Shown: piece by piece, positions 8,924 through 17,631 of the stretch
Layout: each line of letters starts with the position of its first letter
Numbering within the stretch: position 1 is the stretch's first letter
Source of the DNA: CAVQBC01 sp963848415
Lineage (GTDB): Bacteria > Actinomycetota > Thermoleophilia > Solirubrobacterales > Solirubrobacteraceae
Reading direction: 5' to 3'
DNA: 64,000 nucleotides
Assembly: GCA_963848415.1 (NCBI GenBank)
Contig: CAWKDN010000001.1
Coordinates: forward strand, 186,001 to 250,000
The notes under the pieces: model-generated
What the model was told of the DNA's origin: nothing
The model's input: only the letters and a program-made list of their open reading frames with translations
Database searches by the model: none
Program-made: the position numbers and the translations under genes

Positions 8924-11052
8924 GAAGCGCCGGACGCGCCCTCGGCGGCCCGTGCGGCGTGGCCCGACATGAGCTCGCGCTGGACGTTGCGCGGCTCGGG
9001 GCCCTTGGGCTCGCGGCGCGTCCACGTGCCCTCGTCGTCGAGCTCCCACGCGTTGGTGTCGTCGGCGAAGCAGCGCTCGAGCGTGTCCATCAGGTCGCTG
9101 CGCAGCGCCGGGTCCTCCACCGGGGTCACGAGCTCCACACGCGTGTCCAGGTTGCGCGGCATGAGGTCGGCCGAGCCGATGTAGACGACCTGATCGGCGT
9201 CGCGCTCGAAGGCGTAGATGCGCGAGTGCTCGAGGAAGCGCCCGACGATCGAGGTCACCCGGATGTTCTCCGAGACGCCCGGCACGCCGGGCCGCAGGCA
9301 ACAGATGCCGCGGACGTTGATGTCTATCGGCACGCCCGCCTGCGAGGCCCGGTAGAGCGCGCGGATACAGCGCTTGTCGACCAGCGAGTTCATCTTCAGC
9401 GCGATCCGAGCGGGCTTGCCCGCGTTGTGGGTGGCGATCGTGCGCTCGATCTCGGCGATGATCCCGTCGCGCAGGTGGACCGGCGCGACCAGCACCTTGC
9501 GGTAGCCGCGCGGCCGCGCGAAGCCGGTGAGGAAGTTGAACATGTCCGCGACGTCGGCGCCGATCTTCGGGTCGCAGGTGAACAGCCCGAAGTCGGTGTA
9601 CAGGCGCGCCGTCTGCTGGTGGTAGTTGCCCGTGCCGATGTGGACGTAGTGGCGCACACCGTCGCCCTCGCGGCGCACGATCAGGATGCACTTGGCGTGG
9701 GTCTTGAGCGAGGGCAGGCCGTAGACGACGTGCACGCCGGCCTCTTCCAGCGCGCGGCCCCAGGTGATGTTCGCGCGCTCGTCGAAGCGGGCCTTGAGCT
9801 CGACCAGGCAGACCGCCTGCTTGCCGAGCTCAACAGCCCGGATGAGGGCGGGCACGAGCGGCGAGTCGTCGCTCGTGCGATAGACCGTCGTCTTGATCGC
9901 GAGCACCTGCTCGTCGCCCACCGCCTCCTCCACCAGCCGCTCGACCGAGCTCGAGAAGGAGTCGTAGGGGTGATGGACGAGGATGTCGCCCTTGCGCATC
10001 GCCCCCATCACGTCGGCCGCCTCGCCCTCGTCGGGCTGCAGCCGCGGCTGGGTCACGGGCGACCACGACGGGTCGCGCAGCTCCGGGTGGCCAGGGACCT
10101 TGAGCAGGTCGAAGAGGTCCTTGAGGTCGAGCAGGCCATCGACCGCGACGACGTCGTCCTCCTCGACGCCGAGCGCGTGCATCAACTGCTCGCGCATCGA
10201 CTCCCCCATGTCGGCGGAGACCTCGACGCGCACGACCTCGCCGAAGCGCCGCCGGCGCAGCTCGTCCTCGACGGCCTGCAGCAGGTCGTCGGCCTCGTCA
10301 GAAACGGTGTAGTCGGCGTCGCGGGTGACGCGGAACATCGCGTAGTCGACGATCTCCATGCCCGGGAAGAGCTCGTCGAGGTTGGACGCGATCAGCTCCT
10401 CGAGCGGGACGAAGGTGCGCCCGTCGTCGAGCCGCATGAAGCGCGGGAGCATCTCCTTGGGCACCTTCACGCGCGCGAAGGTCTCGGTCCCAGAGACGGG
10501 GTCGCGGACGACGACCCCGAGCGACAGCGACAGGTTGGAGATGTAGGGGAACGGGCGGCCCAGGCCCACGGCCAGCGGGGTGAGCACCGGGAAGATCTGG
10601 CGGCGGAAGCGGTCGTCGAGCTCCGCGCGCTGGCCGTCGTCGACGTCCGCGCAGCCGACGATGCGGATGCCGTGCTCGGCGAGCGCAGGCCGCAGCTCCT
10701 GGTCCAGGCAGCGCGTCTGGCGAGCGTAGTGCCGGCGCATCGTTGTGCGGATGGCGTCGATCGTCTGCGCCGGCGTGCGACCGTCCTGCAGCGGGGTCTC
10801 GAGCCCCGCCTCGACCTGGTCGTGCAGGCCGGCCACGCGGACCATGACGAACTCGTCGAGGTTCGAGGAGACGATCGCGCAGAACTTCACCCGCTCGAGC
10901 AGCGGGACGTTCGGGTCCTCGGCGATCTCCAGCACGCGCGAGTTGAACTCCAGCCAAGAGAGCTCGCGGTTGAAGTAGAGCTCATGGCTCTCGAGGTCGA
11001 TCTCCGCGACGGCCTGCGCGGCCGCGGGAGCCGGGTCTTCGACGTCAGTCAC
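8920..11052 (-). CDS. ppk1: Polyphosphate kinase 1
   Basis: Full-length Ppk1 (710 residues), which reversibly polymerises the ATP gamma-phosphate into inorganic polyphosphate. The N-terminal domain has FNRELSWLEFNSRVLEIA and SSNLDEFVMVRVAG. The catalytic core holds SLKTHAKCILIVRR, containing the histidine equivalent to the phosphorylated His435 of E. coli, then YVHIGTGNYHQQTARLYTDFG, and later EHSRIYAF with the second conserved histidine (His592 equivalent) and YIGSADLMPRNLD. Nothing is missing. Downstream HD gene overlaps by 4 bp; upstream CHAD gene is 54 bp away. Clustered with ppx and two CHAD genes on one strand, it forms a polyphosphate operon. Confidence 0.97.
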   Translation of the reverse strand: MTDVEDPAPAAAQAVAEIDLESHELYFNRELSWLEFNSRVLEIAEDPNVPLLERVKFCAIVSSNLDEFVMVRVAGLHDQVEAGLETPLQDGRTPAQTIDAIRTTMRRHYARQTRCLDQELRPALAEHGIRIVGCADVDDGQRAELDDRFRRQIFPVLTPLAVGLGRPFPYISNLSLSLGVVVRDPVSGTETFARVKVPKEMLPRFMRLDDGRTFVPLEELIASNLDELFPGMEIVDYAMFRVTRDADYTVSDEADDLLQAVEDELRRRRFGEVVRVEVSADMGESMREQLMHALGVEEDDVVAVDGLLDLKDLFDLLKVPGHPELRDPSWSPVTQPRLQPDEGEAADVMGAMRKGDILVHHPYDSFSSSVERLVEEAVGDEQVLAIKTTVYRTSDDSPLVPALIRAVELGKQAVCLVELKARFDERANITWGRALEEAGVHVVYGLPSLKTHAKCILIVRREGDGVRHYVHIGTGNYHQQTARLYTDFGLFTCDPKIGADVADMFNFLTGFARPRGYRKVLVAPVHLRDGIIAEIERTIATHNAGKPARIALKMNSLVDKRCIRALYRASQAGVPIDINVRGICCLRPGVPGVSENIRVTSIVGRFLEHSRIYAFERDADQVVYIGSADLMPRNLDTRVELVTPVEDPALRSDLMDTLERCFADDTNAWELDDEGTWTRREPKGPEPRNVQRELMSGHAARAAEGASGAS

Positions 11053-11106
11053 AGTGGGGCGCTCCTCGGTTCCGGGTGGCGGGGCCGACGAGATCCCTCT
11101 TCCCGG

Positions 11107-11754
11107 TCAGCTGCTGCCGACCGAGATGCTATCGACCGGGGGCGGCGTCACCGGCTCGGCCGGGACGTGGGTGTCGGGCTCGGGCTCCGGCTCGCCCGGG
11201 CGCGGCTCCGAGCGCTCGGAGACCGCGTAGCGCAGGCGCGCGCGGAAGCCCTTGCGCTCGTAGTCCTGCCACAGCTCGAGGAAGCGGGCGAACAGCAGCT
11301 CGCGGCGGCCGCGCAGGTGGACCAGCAGGCTGACGAGCCCGGCGTAGTCGTTGCGGTGCGCGGCGCCACGGACCGCGGACGCGGGCAGGTCGTCGGCGTC
11401 GCCCGCGGCGGAAGCGAGCGCGTGCCCGTCGGCGGCGATCAGCTCTTGTAGGAACTCGGTCACCTCGGGGATCTGGACGTCGCAGTCGTGGATCTCCCCC
11501 AGCAGGTCCTGCAGGTCCTTGATGAGCTTCGTGGCGGCCTTGGCGTAGGGGCCGAAGCAGGGCGCGGTGATCTCGAGGATGTAGCGCAGGCGCTTGGCGG
11601 CGATGCGCATGTCGTGCAGGGCGACCACTTCGCGCGGGTCGGTGGCCTTCGGCATGAAGGAGCCGAGCTCCTCGAGCCGCACGATCACGATCCGCTCGGC
11701 GTTGTCGGCCAGCGCGCCGGCCGGCTCGAGGTCCTTCACCTTACGTGCCTTCAC
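11107..11754 (-). CDS. CHAD domain protein (polyphosphate-associated), second copy
   Basis: 215 residues from GTG 11754, overlapping the stop of the preceding CHAD gene (GTGA). It contains the conserved-histidine alpha-helical signature VALHDMRIAAKRLRYILEI plus LIKDLQDLLGEIHDCDVQ, the helical bundle whose basic face binds polyphosphate in characterised CHAD proteins. The tail after about residue 185 is low-complexity and Pro/Glu-rich (RPGEPEPEPDTHVPAEPVTP), probably disordered. The pairing of two unequal CHAD proteins suggests a heteromeric polyphosphate-granule protein or an accessory factor to Ppk1/Ppx (inference). No CYTH triphosphatase domain is attached, unlike many family members. Confidence 0.88.
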   Translation of the reverse strand: MKARKVKDLEPAGALADNAERIVIVRLEELGSFMPKATDPREVVALHDMRIAAKRLRYILEITAPCFGPYAKAATKLIKDLQDLLGEIHDCDVQIPEVTEFLQELIAADGHALASAAGDADDLPASAVRGAAHRNDYAGLVSLLVHLRGRRELLFARFLELWQDYERKGFRARLRYAVSERSEPRPGEPEPEPDTHVPAEPVTPPPVDSISVGSS

Positions 11755-12236
11755 GGCGCCACCTCGAGGTCGGCGGCGTCGGCGAGGCCGTGCAGGCGGC
11801 GCTGGAGCTCGCCCAGCTCGGCGTCCTCGAGCGCCTGCGCGAGCACGACGTTGCCGTGGGCCTGGCGCTCGCGCAGCCGCTCGGTGAGGGTCGCGACGCC
11901 CGTGCGTTGGGTGGCGAGCACCTGGCTCGCGAAGGCCTCCATCGCGTCGATGTGCACGTCTGGATCGCGCCGCTCGCCGAGCGCGTCGGCAAGCGCCTTG
12001 ACGTCGCGCAGGACATCCTTGAACGCCTTCTCCGGGAAGCACGGCGCGAAGATCTCCAGCACCGCGCGCAGGCGGCGCGAGGCCACGCGCATGTCGTGCA
12101 CCCGCTCGATGTCGGACGTGTCGAGCACGCCCTCGGCCTGGGCGAAGAGCTCGTCGGTGCGCACCCGCACGATCCGCGCGCCCGCCGCCGCGTACGGCTC
12201 CCAGGGATGGATGTCGATGTCGGCTTGCTTGGCCAT
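11751..12236 (-). CDS. CHAD domain protein (polyphosphate-associated), first copy
   Basis: 161 residues from ATG 12236, 12 bp after the ppx stop. It carries the same signature as its neighbour (RVHDMRVASRRLRAVLEIF; LRDVKALADALGERRDPDVH) but is shorter and lacks the acidic tail. The basic, histidine-rich helices are those that contact polyphosphate in the family. Identity with the neighbour is limited to the signature, so the duplication is old. With about 160 residues it is near the minimum CHAD length. Function as a polyphosphate-binding, granule-targeting or regulatory protein follows from family knowledge and operon position. Confidence 0.88.
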   Translation of the reverse strand: MAKQADIDIHPWEPYAAAGARIVRVRTDELFAQAEGVLDTSDIERVHDMRVASRRLRAVLEIFAPCFPEKAFKDVLRDVKALADALGERRDPDVHIDAMEAFASQVLATQRTGVATLTERLRERQAHGNVVLAQALEDAELGELQRRLHGLADAADLEVAP

Positions 12237-12248
12237 GGTGAACGGCGG

Positions 12249-13142
12249 TCAGGAAGCAGCGGTCGCGCCGTGCCCGGCGGCCAGCTCGAGGAGCACGCCC
12301 TCGCGGATCCCCCCGTTGCCGATCTCGAGCGGCGTACCGAAGCGCTGCGAGGCCGCTTCCAGCACCAGGATACCCGCGGGCAGCAGCCGTACGCGCTCCT
12401 CGTCCAGCCCCATCCGGCGGGCCAGCACCGCCGCGGGGTGGGCCGCGAGGAGCGTGAGCGCCCGCTCCACCGAGGCCGGCTCGAGCACCGCCCCGACCAG
12501 CCGGCGCAGCGAGGCGGCGCTTCCCCCGACCGCGATCGCGACGTCGGGCGCCGGCGCGGCCACCGGCTGGAAGGCCCGGTGCGCGTGGCGGCGGGCGGCG
12601 GCGAGCTCGGCGGGGCTCGGCGGGTCCGATCGCAGATGGTGATCGGCCAGCGAGCCCGAGCCGATGCCGAGCGAGGCCGACCACGTCACGCCGCCGGCGA
12701 GCGTGCCCACCGCCAGCTCCGCCGAGCCGCCGCCCACGTCGACCACCCCCACTTGGCCGTCGAGCGCCCGGCCGAGCGTCCGCGTCGCGCCGACGAACGC
12801 GAGCCTGGCCTCCGTCTCCGCCGGCAGCACCTCCACCGGCACCCCGGCGCGATCGCTCACCGCCGCGAGGAACGCGTCGCGGTTCGCCGCCGCGCGGATC
12901 GCCGCGGTGGCGACCACGCGCAGCGGCGCCGCGCCGAGCTCGGCGGCCAGCCGGCACTGCTCGGCGACGACGTCTGCGACCTCGGCGATCTTCTCGGGCC
13001 GGATGGCACCGTCGGCCCGCAACCCCTTGCCTATGCGGGTGAACGCGCGCTCCTGGCGCACCTCGGTCAGCCGCCCGCCGTGCGCGTCGGCCACGAGCAC
13101 ACGAGTGGTGTTCGTGCCGATGTCGATGCAGGCACAGCGCAT
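12249..13142 (-). CDS. ppx: Exopolyphosphatase (Ppx/GppA family)
   Basis: 297 residues from ATG 13142. Actin-like ATPase-fold motifs are complete: phosphate-1 loop IDIGTNTTRVLVAD (6-19), VVATAAIRAAANRDAF, the E-T-E-A-R-L segment containing the catalytic glutamate, phosphate-2 loop VVDVGGGSAELAVG, and a final NGGIREGVLLEL. This is the short two-domain form common in actinobacteria and lacks the C-terminal HD-like domain of E. coli Ppx. It removes terminal phosphates from polyphosphate or hydrolyses pppGpp. It opens the polyphosphate operon and is divergent from the ABC ATPase gene with only about 21 bp between starts. Confidence 0.93.
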   Translation of the reverse strand: MRCACIDIGTNTTRVLVADAHGGRLTEVRQERAFTRIGKGLRADGAIRPEKIAEVADVVAEQCRLAAELGAAPLRVVATAAIRAAANRDAFLAAVSDRAGVPVEVLPAETEARLAFVGATRTLGRALDGQVGVVDVGGGSAELAVGTLAGGVTWSASLGIGSGSLADHHLRSDPPSPAELAAARRHAHRAFQPVAAPAPDVAIAVGGSAASLRRLVGAVLEPASVERALTLLAAHPAAVLARRMGLDEERVRLLPAGILVLEAASQRFGTPLEIGNGGIREGVLLELAAGHGATAAS

Positions 13143-13163
13143 GGGGCCAGGTGCGATGTTGCC

Positions 13164-14081
13164 ATGATTGGGGCTGTGACGAGTGCCGACTGTGCCATCG
13201 AGGTCGACGGCCTACGCAAGGCCTACGGCGCGCACGAGGCGGTGCGGGGGATCAGCTTCCGCGTGCGCCGCGGCGAGGTGTTCGGGCTGCTGGGCCCCAA
13301 CGGGGCGGGCAAGACCACGACCGTCGAGGTGCTCGAGGGCTATCGCACCCGCACGGCGGGCCGCGTGTCCGTGCTCGGCCACGACCCCGGCGAGCGGCCG
13401 GAGGCGCTGCGCACGCGCGTCGGGATCGTGCTGCAGAGCTGCGGCATCTACCCCCACCTGACCGTCCGCGAGCTGCTGGCGCACTGGGCGCTCCTGTACC
13501 CGCGCCCGCGCGACGTCGGCGAGGTGCTCGCCGTATCCGGCCTCGAGGCGTCCGCCGACAAGCGCACGCGCGCGCTGTCGGGCGGGCAGCTGCGGCGGCT
13601 CGACCTGGCGCTGGCGCTCGTCGGCGACCCCGAGCTGGTCTTCCTCGACGAGCCGACGACCGGCTTCGACCCCGAGGCCCGGCGGACCGCGTGGGCGACC
13701 GTGCGCGCGCTGCGCGAGCTGGGCAAGACCGTCCTGCTCACGACGCACTACCTCGACGAGGCCCAGGCGCTCGCCGACCGCGTCGCGATCATCAAGGACG
13801 GCGCGATCCTGGCCGAGGGGGCGCCGGGCGACCTCGGGCCGGGCGCGGCCCGCTACCGGGTCGCCTACCGGCTCAACGGCTCCGGGCCGCTGGTGCGCGA
13901 GACCGACGACCCGACGACGCTGCTACACGCCCTGACGGCCGATGCGCTGGCGCGCGGCCAGCGCCTCACCGACCTCAGCGTGACGCGACCGAGCCTCGAG
14001 GAGGTCTACCTCGAGCTGATCGCCGACGCGGAGTCCGAGGCGGTGGCTGGAGCCAGATCAGGGATGGGGGCGATCGCGTGA
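13164..14081 (+). CDS. ABC transporter ATP-binding protein (ABC-2/DrrA type)
   Basis: 305 residues from ATG 13164; a GTG at 13176 with GGGG upstream is an alternative start. The ATPase has Walker A GLLGPNGAGKTT, Q-loop IVLQSCGIYPHL, signature LSGGQLRRLDLALAL, Walker B LVFLDEPTTGFD and the H-loop histidine in LLTTHYLDEA. The C-terminal 70 residues resemble the DUF4162-like tail of daunorubicin-resistance ATPases. Its stop overlaps the permease start (GTGA at 14078-14081), so the two form one exporter. The substrate is unknown; drug, lipid or polymer export is usual for this group. Confidence 0.92.
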   Translation: MIGAVTSADCAIEVDGLRKAYGAHEAVRGISFRVRRGEVFGLLGPNGAGKTTTVEVLEGYRTRTAGRVSVLGHDPGERPEALRTRVGIVLQSCGIYPHLTVRELLAHWALLYPRPRDVGEVLAVSGLEASADKRTRALSGGQLRRLDLALALVGDPELVFLDEPTTGFDPEARRTAWATVRALRELGKTVLLTTHYLDEAQALADRVAIIKDGAILAEGAPGDLGPGAARYRVAYRLNGSGPLVRETDDPTTLLHALTADALARGQRLTDLSVTRPSLEEVYLELIADAESEAVAGARSGMGAIA

Positions 14082-14887
14082 TCGAGCACGTCCTCGACGC
14101 CCCGCGCACCGAGCCGGCGTCGGGCGCGTCGCTCGGACCGCGGCGCAGCTGGGGCGCGCTGGCCTGGGCGCACTACCGGCTCGAGCGCCGCATGTTCTGG
14201 CGCAACCCGAGCGCCGCCTTCTTCAACTTCCTGCTGCCGCTGCTGGTGCTCGGCTTCTTCGGCGCGATCTTCGCCGGCGACCGCGACGCGCTCGACCTGC
14301 TGGTCCCCGGCGTCGCCGGGCTGTGCGTGGTGTCGGCGACGATGGTCGCGCTGGCCCACAACCTCGTCTCGTTGCGCGAGCGCGGGATCCTTAAGCGCAT
14401 CCGCGGCACGCCGCTGCCGCCATCCGCCTACCTCGCGGCCCTGGCCGGCAACGCGCTGACCAACGCCGTCGTGCAGATCGCGATCGTGCTGGTCGCCGGC
14501 CGGCTCGTGTTCGGCGTGCAGTGGCCGGCGGACTGGGGGGCGCTCGCGGTGTTCCTCGTCGCCGGCGTGGTGTGCTTCGCGTCGCTCGGCGTCGCGCTCG
14601 CGCACGTGATCCCGAACCTCGAGTCGGCGCCCGCCTACGTCAACGCGGTCTTCCTGCCGATGCTGTTCATCTCGGGCGTCTTCTACGACGACGAGGACGC
14701 GCCGGGGATCCTGCGCGACGTGGCCGAGGTGCTCCCGCTCACCCACCTGATCGACGGCCTGTCGGGCGCGTGGATCGAGGGCAGCGGCGTGGCGGATCAC
14801 TGGGTGGCGCTGGCGGTGCTCGGGGCCTGGACGGTGCTCGGCGTGGTGGTCGCCGTGCGCGGGTTCTCGTGGGAGGCGCGCGCCTAG
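14078..14887 (+). CDS. ABC-2 type permease
   Basis: 269 residues from GTG 14078, translationally coupled to the ATPase. It shows six hydrophobic segments, for example AAFFNFLLPLLVLGFFGAIF, GVAGLCVVSATMVALAH, LAVFLVAGVVCFASLGVALAH and a final WVALAVLGAWTVLGVVVAV. The cytosolic LRERGILKRIRGTPLPPSAYLA coupling stretch and the loop PMLFISGVFYDDEDAP before the last helices are typical ABC-2 features. It forms the membrane half of the exporter. The end overlaps the convergent GNAT gene by 4 bases. Confidence 0.92.
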   Translation: MIEHVLDAPRTEPASGASLGPRRSWGALAWAHYRLERRMFWRNPSAAFFNFLLPLLVLGFFGAIFAGDRDALDLLVPGVAGLCVVSATMVALAHNLVSLRERGILKRIRGTPLPPSAYLAALAGNALTNAVVQIAIVLVAGRLVFGVQWPADWGALAVFLVAGVVCFASLGVALAHVIPNLESAPAYVNAVFLPMLFISGVFYDDEDAPGILRDVAEVLPLTHLIDGLSGAWIEGSGVADHWVALAVLGAWTVLGVVVAVRGFSWEARA

Positions 14888-15456
14888 CCTGAGAGGAACG
14901 CCGGCGGTGGCGTGCCCCGCACCCGGACGGGAACCTCGGCGAGCGGCGAACCCTCCCAGTCGCCGCGCAGCATCCCGTAGACCACGACGTCGTGGTAGAC
15001 GTCGCCGTGCCGGTGCCAGGCGGCCAGCACGCCCTCGCGGCGGAAGCCGACGCGCTCGAGCGCCGTCTGCGAGCGCCCGTTGGTCGTGTTCGCCCACGCC
15101 GTGATCCGGTTCAGCCCGAGCCGCTCGAAGCCGAGCTGCAGCACGAGCGCCTTGGACTCGGGGTTCGCGCCCGCGCCCCACCACGGGCGGCCGAACCAGG
15201 TGCCGATGGTCGCGCGCCGGTCGCGAGCGGCGAGCTCGGTGAGCCCGGTGACGCCGATGACGCCGTGCTCGTGGTGGTCGACGACGAACTCGAGCAGCTC
15301 GCCGCGCTCGCGCTTGCCGGCCAGGGCGCCGACGTAGGCGGCCGGCTGTTCGGGATCCGTGTAGGGCCCCCACGAGAAGAAGCGGGTGACGGCGGGCTCC
15401 TGGCCGAGCTCGAACAGCCGCGGCACGTCGGCGGGCGTCGCGTAGCGCAGCGTCAT
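14884..15456 (-). CDS. GNAT family N-acetyltransferase (RimJ/RimL-like)
   Basis: 190 residues from ATG 15456, chosen because MTLRYATPADVPRL is the usual start of the fold; an in-frame GTG at 15543 would add 29 Pro-rich residues. Family features: the acceptor-site region RFFSWGPYTDPEQ, the strand EHGVIGVTGLTEL, and the acetyl-CoA-binding part RPWWGAGANPESKALVLQLGFE with LERVGFRREGVL near the end. These enzymes acetylate N-termini or small amines using acetyl-CoA. The target is not evident. It is divergent from the metallophosphatase gene at 15553. Confidence 0.87.
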   Translation of the reverse strand: MTLRYATPADVPRLFELGQEPAVTRFFSWGPYTDPEQPAAYVGALAGKRERGELLEFVVDHHEHGVIGVTGLTELAARDRRATIGTWFGRPWWGAGANPESKALVLQLGFERLGLNRITAWANTTNGRSQTALERVGFRREGVLAAWHRHGDVYHDVVVYGMLRGDWEGSPLAEVPVRVRGTPPPAFLSG

Positions 15457-15552
15457 CGACGGGCCCTCGACGGTGAGCGGATCGGCCTCGTGCGGCGCCG
15501 GCCGGGCCGGTTCTGCGGGCGGGTCGGGGCGGACGGTGGCCACTGCGGGCCG

Positions 15553-16266
15553 ATGGTAATACTGCGCTGCGTGCTCGCCTGCCTCTACGACGTCCACGGC
15601 AACCTGCCCGCGCTCGAGGCCGTGCTCGAAGACGCGCAGCGCGCCGGTGCCGAGCGCTACCTGCTCGGCGGCGACTACGCCCTCTTCGGCGGCTGGCCGC
15701 AGGAGACCGTCGCCCGCCTGCGGGGGCTCGAGCGCGCGCGCTGGATCCGCGGCAACGGCGAGCGCTGGACCGCCCGCCCCTCGGACGCGCCCGACGACGA
15801 CGTCGTCCAAGGCGCGATCGCCGCATGCGCGGCGGCGCTGGGCGAGGACCTGGTCGACGACCTCGCGTCCCTGCCCGAGGACACGTTCATCGAACGGACC
15901 CGGTTCTGCCACGCCTCGCCGGACTCCGACGTGCGCTCGTTCTTCCCCGAGCCCGCCGACGACGAGGCCGAGCTGCTCACCGGCGTCGACGTCCCGCGGC
16001 TGGTCTTCGGGCACACCCACCTGCCCTTCCGGCGGGTCAGCGAGCACGGTGGCATCGAGCTGCTCAACCCCGGCTCGGTCGGGATGCCCTTCGACGGCGA
16101 CCCGCGGGCCGCGTACGCGCTCCTGCACGACGACGGCGAGATCGAGCACCGCCGCGTCGCCTACGACCACGAGGCGAGCGCGAACCGGATCAGGCTTGCG
16201 TTCGAGGACGCGCCGTGGACTGCAGTGGTCGCCCGGCGGGTTGAGCTCGCGCGCCAGCAGGTCTGA
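15553..16266 (+). CDS. Metallophosphoesterase (YfcE/MJ0936-like phosphodiesterase)
   Basis: 237 residues from ATG 15553 (GTG 15571 is possible). Calcineurin-like metal ligands appear in order: YDVHGNLPALEAVL (D-x-H), LLGGDYALFG (GD), IRGNGERW where most have GNHE or GNCD, and FGHTHLPFRR (GHTH), followed by LLNPGSVGMPFDGDPRAAYA, a loop typical of the YfcE branch. It probably hydrolyses phosphodiesters such as cyclic nucleotides using two metals. Gly-Asn-Gly replaces the usual third ligand His or Asp, a mild deviation. No signal peptide, so it is cytoplasmic. Confidence 0.85.
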   Translation: MVILRCVLACLYDVHGNLPALEAVLEDAQRAGAERYLLGGDYALFGGWPQETVARLRGLERARWIRGNGERWTARPSDAPDDDVVQGAIAACAAALGEDLVDDLASLPEDTFIERTRFCHASPDSDVRSFFPEPADDEAELLTGVDVPRLVFGHTHLPFRRVSEHGGIELLNPGSVGMPFDGDPRAAYALLHDDGEIEHRRVAYDHEASANRIRLAFEDAPWTAVVARRVELARQQV

Positions 16267-16280
16267 CGCGGGGCCGTCGC

Positions 16281-16841
16281 TCAGCCGCGGCGGAGCGGCG
16301 CCGGAGCGTCCTCGAAGCGCCGGTCGCGACCAAGCCGCCGGCCCACCCTGGCGAGGAGCGGGAACAGCACGCGCTGGACGCGCGGCGGGACGACGAGCAT
16401 CTCGAACTCGGATCGGTAGCGCGTGCACAGGAAGGCGACGTCGAAGAGCCCCGGGCGCTTGCCGCCGTTGCGCTTCATCGAGGCGAAGATCTCGGTCAGG
16501 AAGTAGTCCACGTTGCCGGGCGGCCGGATCGACCCGGTCCCGACCATCTCCTCCTCGCCCGGATTCCAGAACCGGTGCGCGACCCCCGGTGCGAAGGTCA
16601 CGGATTCTCCTGCGCCGGCGCGGCGCTCCGCTCCGCCTTCCACCTGGTAGGCGATCGTCCCGCGCTCGACGGTCAGCTGCTCCTCCTGGAGCAGGTGGCG
16701 GTGCATCGGCGGCCCCGCGCCGGGGCCCACCAGGTTGCGGACCTCGAGGTACTCGCCGCGCTCGTCGCGGCGCAGCGCTACGAAGGTGAGCTGCTCGCCG
16801 GCGCCGTTCTCGATCGTGTGGGGGTAGGCGGAGGAGGCCAT
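16281..16841 (-). CDS. Cupin domain protein
   Basis: 186 residues from ATG 16841. A single cupin barrel: motif 1 PPMHRHLLQEEQLTVERGTI (metal ligands H, H, E) and motif 2 FAPGVAHRFWNPGEEE (H). The C-terminal 60 residues form a basic helical extension (VPPRVQRVLFPLLARVGRRLG). It may be a dioxygenase, isomerase or binding protein; no closer family is recognisable. The start is about 100 bp from the divergent MerR gene, which might control it. Confidence 0.8.
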   Translation of the reverse strand: MASSAYPHTIENGAGEQLTFVALRRDERGEYLEVRNLVGPGAGPPMHRHLLQEEQLTVERGTIAYQVEGGAERRAGAGESVTFAPGVAHRFWNPGEEEMVGTGSIRPPGNVDYFLTEIFASMKRNGGKRPGLFDVAFLCTRYRSEFEMLVVPPRVQRVLFPLLARVGRRLGRDRRFEDAPAPLRRG

Positions 16842-16944
16842 GATGGGCGGGCATGGTAGGCCCCCGGCGACACCGCCGAGCAGGTGGCAACGGGCCAAGC
16901 CGCTTGTCCCTCGCGCAGCGTCAGGGTCTACCGTCGCGCCCATC

Positions 16945-17614
16945 ATGACCGAGGACCAGCAGCTCCGGGTCGGCGAGGCGGCCCGGGCCACCGGGCTCAC
17001 CGTCCGCGCCCTGCATCACTACGACGCCGCCGGCCTCGTGCGCCCCAGCGCCCGCACGCAGGCGGGTCACCGGCTCTACGCGCGACACGACGTCGCGCGC
17101 CTGGAGCGGGTGGCCGCCCTGCGCCGCGCCGGGCTGGGGCTCGAGGACATCGCCGGCGCGCTCGCGTCGGGCGACGTGCGGGCGGCGCTCGAGCGGCGGC
17201 TGTCCGAGGTCGAGCAGGAGCTCGCGGCCGGGGCGCACCTGCGCTCCCGCCTCCAGACCGCCATCGAGGAGATCATCGTGATCGAGCAGAAGCTGGCCCG
17301 CCGCGCGGAGGCGGTGGGCGAGGACCGCATCCGGGAGGTCGAGCAGGAGTGGACCGTGGTGTTCGCCGAGCTCGACGCCCACCGCGCGCGCGGCACCGAC
17401 CCGGCCGACCCCGCGGTGCAGGCGATCGCCGACCGCGGCGACGCGCTGTTCGCGGAGTTCCACGGCGGCGACCCCGACCTGGTGGCCCACGCGGCGAAGG
17501 CGTGGCGCGAGGGCGACCCCGAGGAGGTCTCCCGGGGGATGGTCTCGGCCGAGCTGTGGTCGTACTACGGCGAGGTGCAGGCCGCGCGCGGGCAGCGCCT
17601 ACCCGGGCGCTTGA
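16945..17614 (+). CDS. MerR family regulator with TipAS-like helical domain, probable frameshift near the end
   Basis: Starting at ATG 16945, the protein opens with a MerR winged helix (LRVGEAARATGLTVRALHHY; RLYARHDVARLERVAALRRA) and the dimer coiled coil (LERRLSEVEQELAAGAHLRSR). A helical effector domain follows, resembling the antibiotic-binding TipAS/albicidin-like module (DPADPAVQAIADRGDALF; VAHAAKAWREGD). Without a shift the frame runs through the two opposite-strand genes to 18078, which is implausible. One extra base in the GCGCGCGGG run near 17590 moves it into a frame that stops at TGA 17612-17614 (about 222 residues). Likely a ligand-responsive activator; the neighbouring cupin gene is a candidate target. 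Confidence 0.75.
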
Positions 17615-17631
17615 GGCCACACCCTCGCCGC

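Noticed and set aside
8959..11451. 830-codon plus-strand open frame opposite ppk1
   Set aside because: Antisense shadow of ppk1 and a CHAD gene; residues show His/Val/Asp/Leu bias from reverse-complemented codons and no domain.
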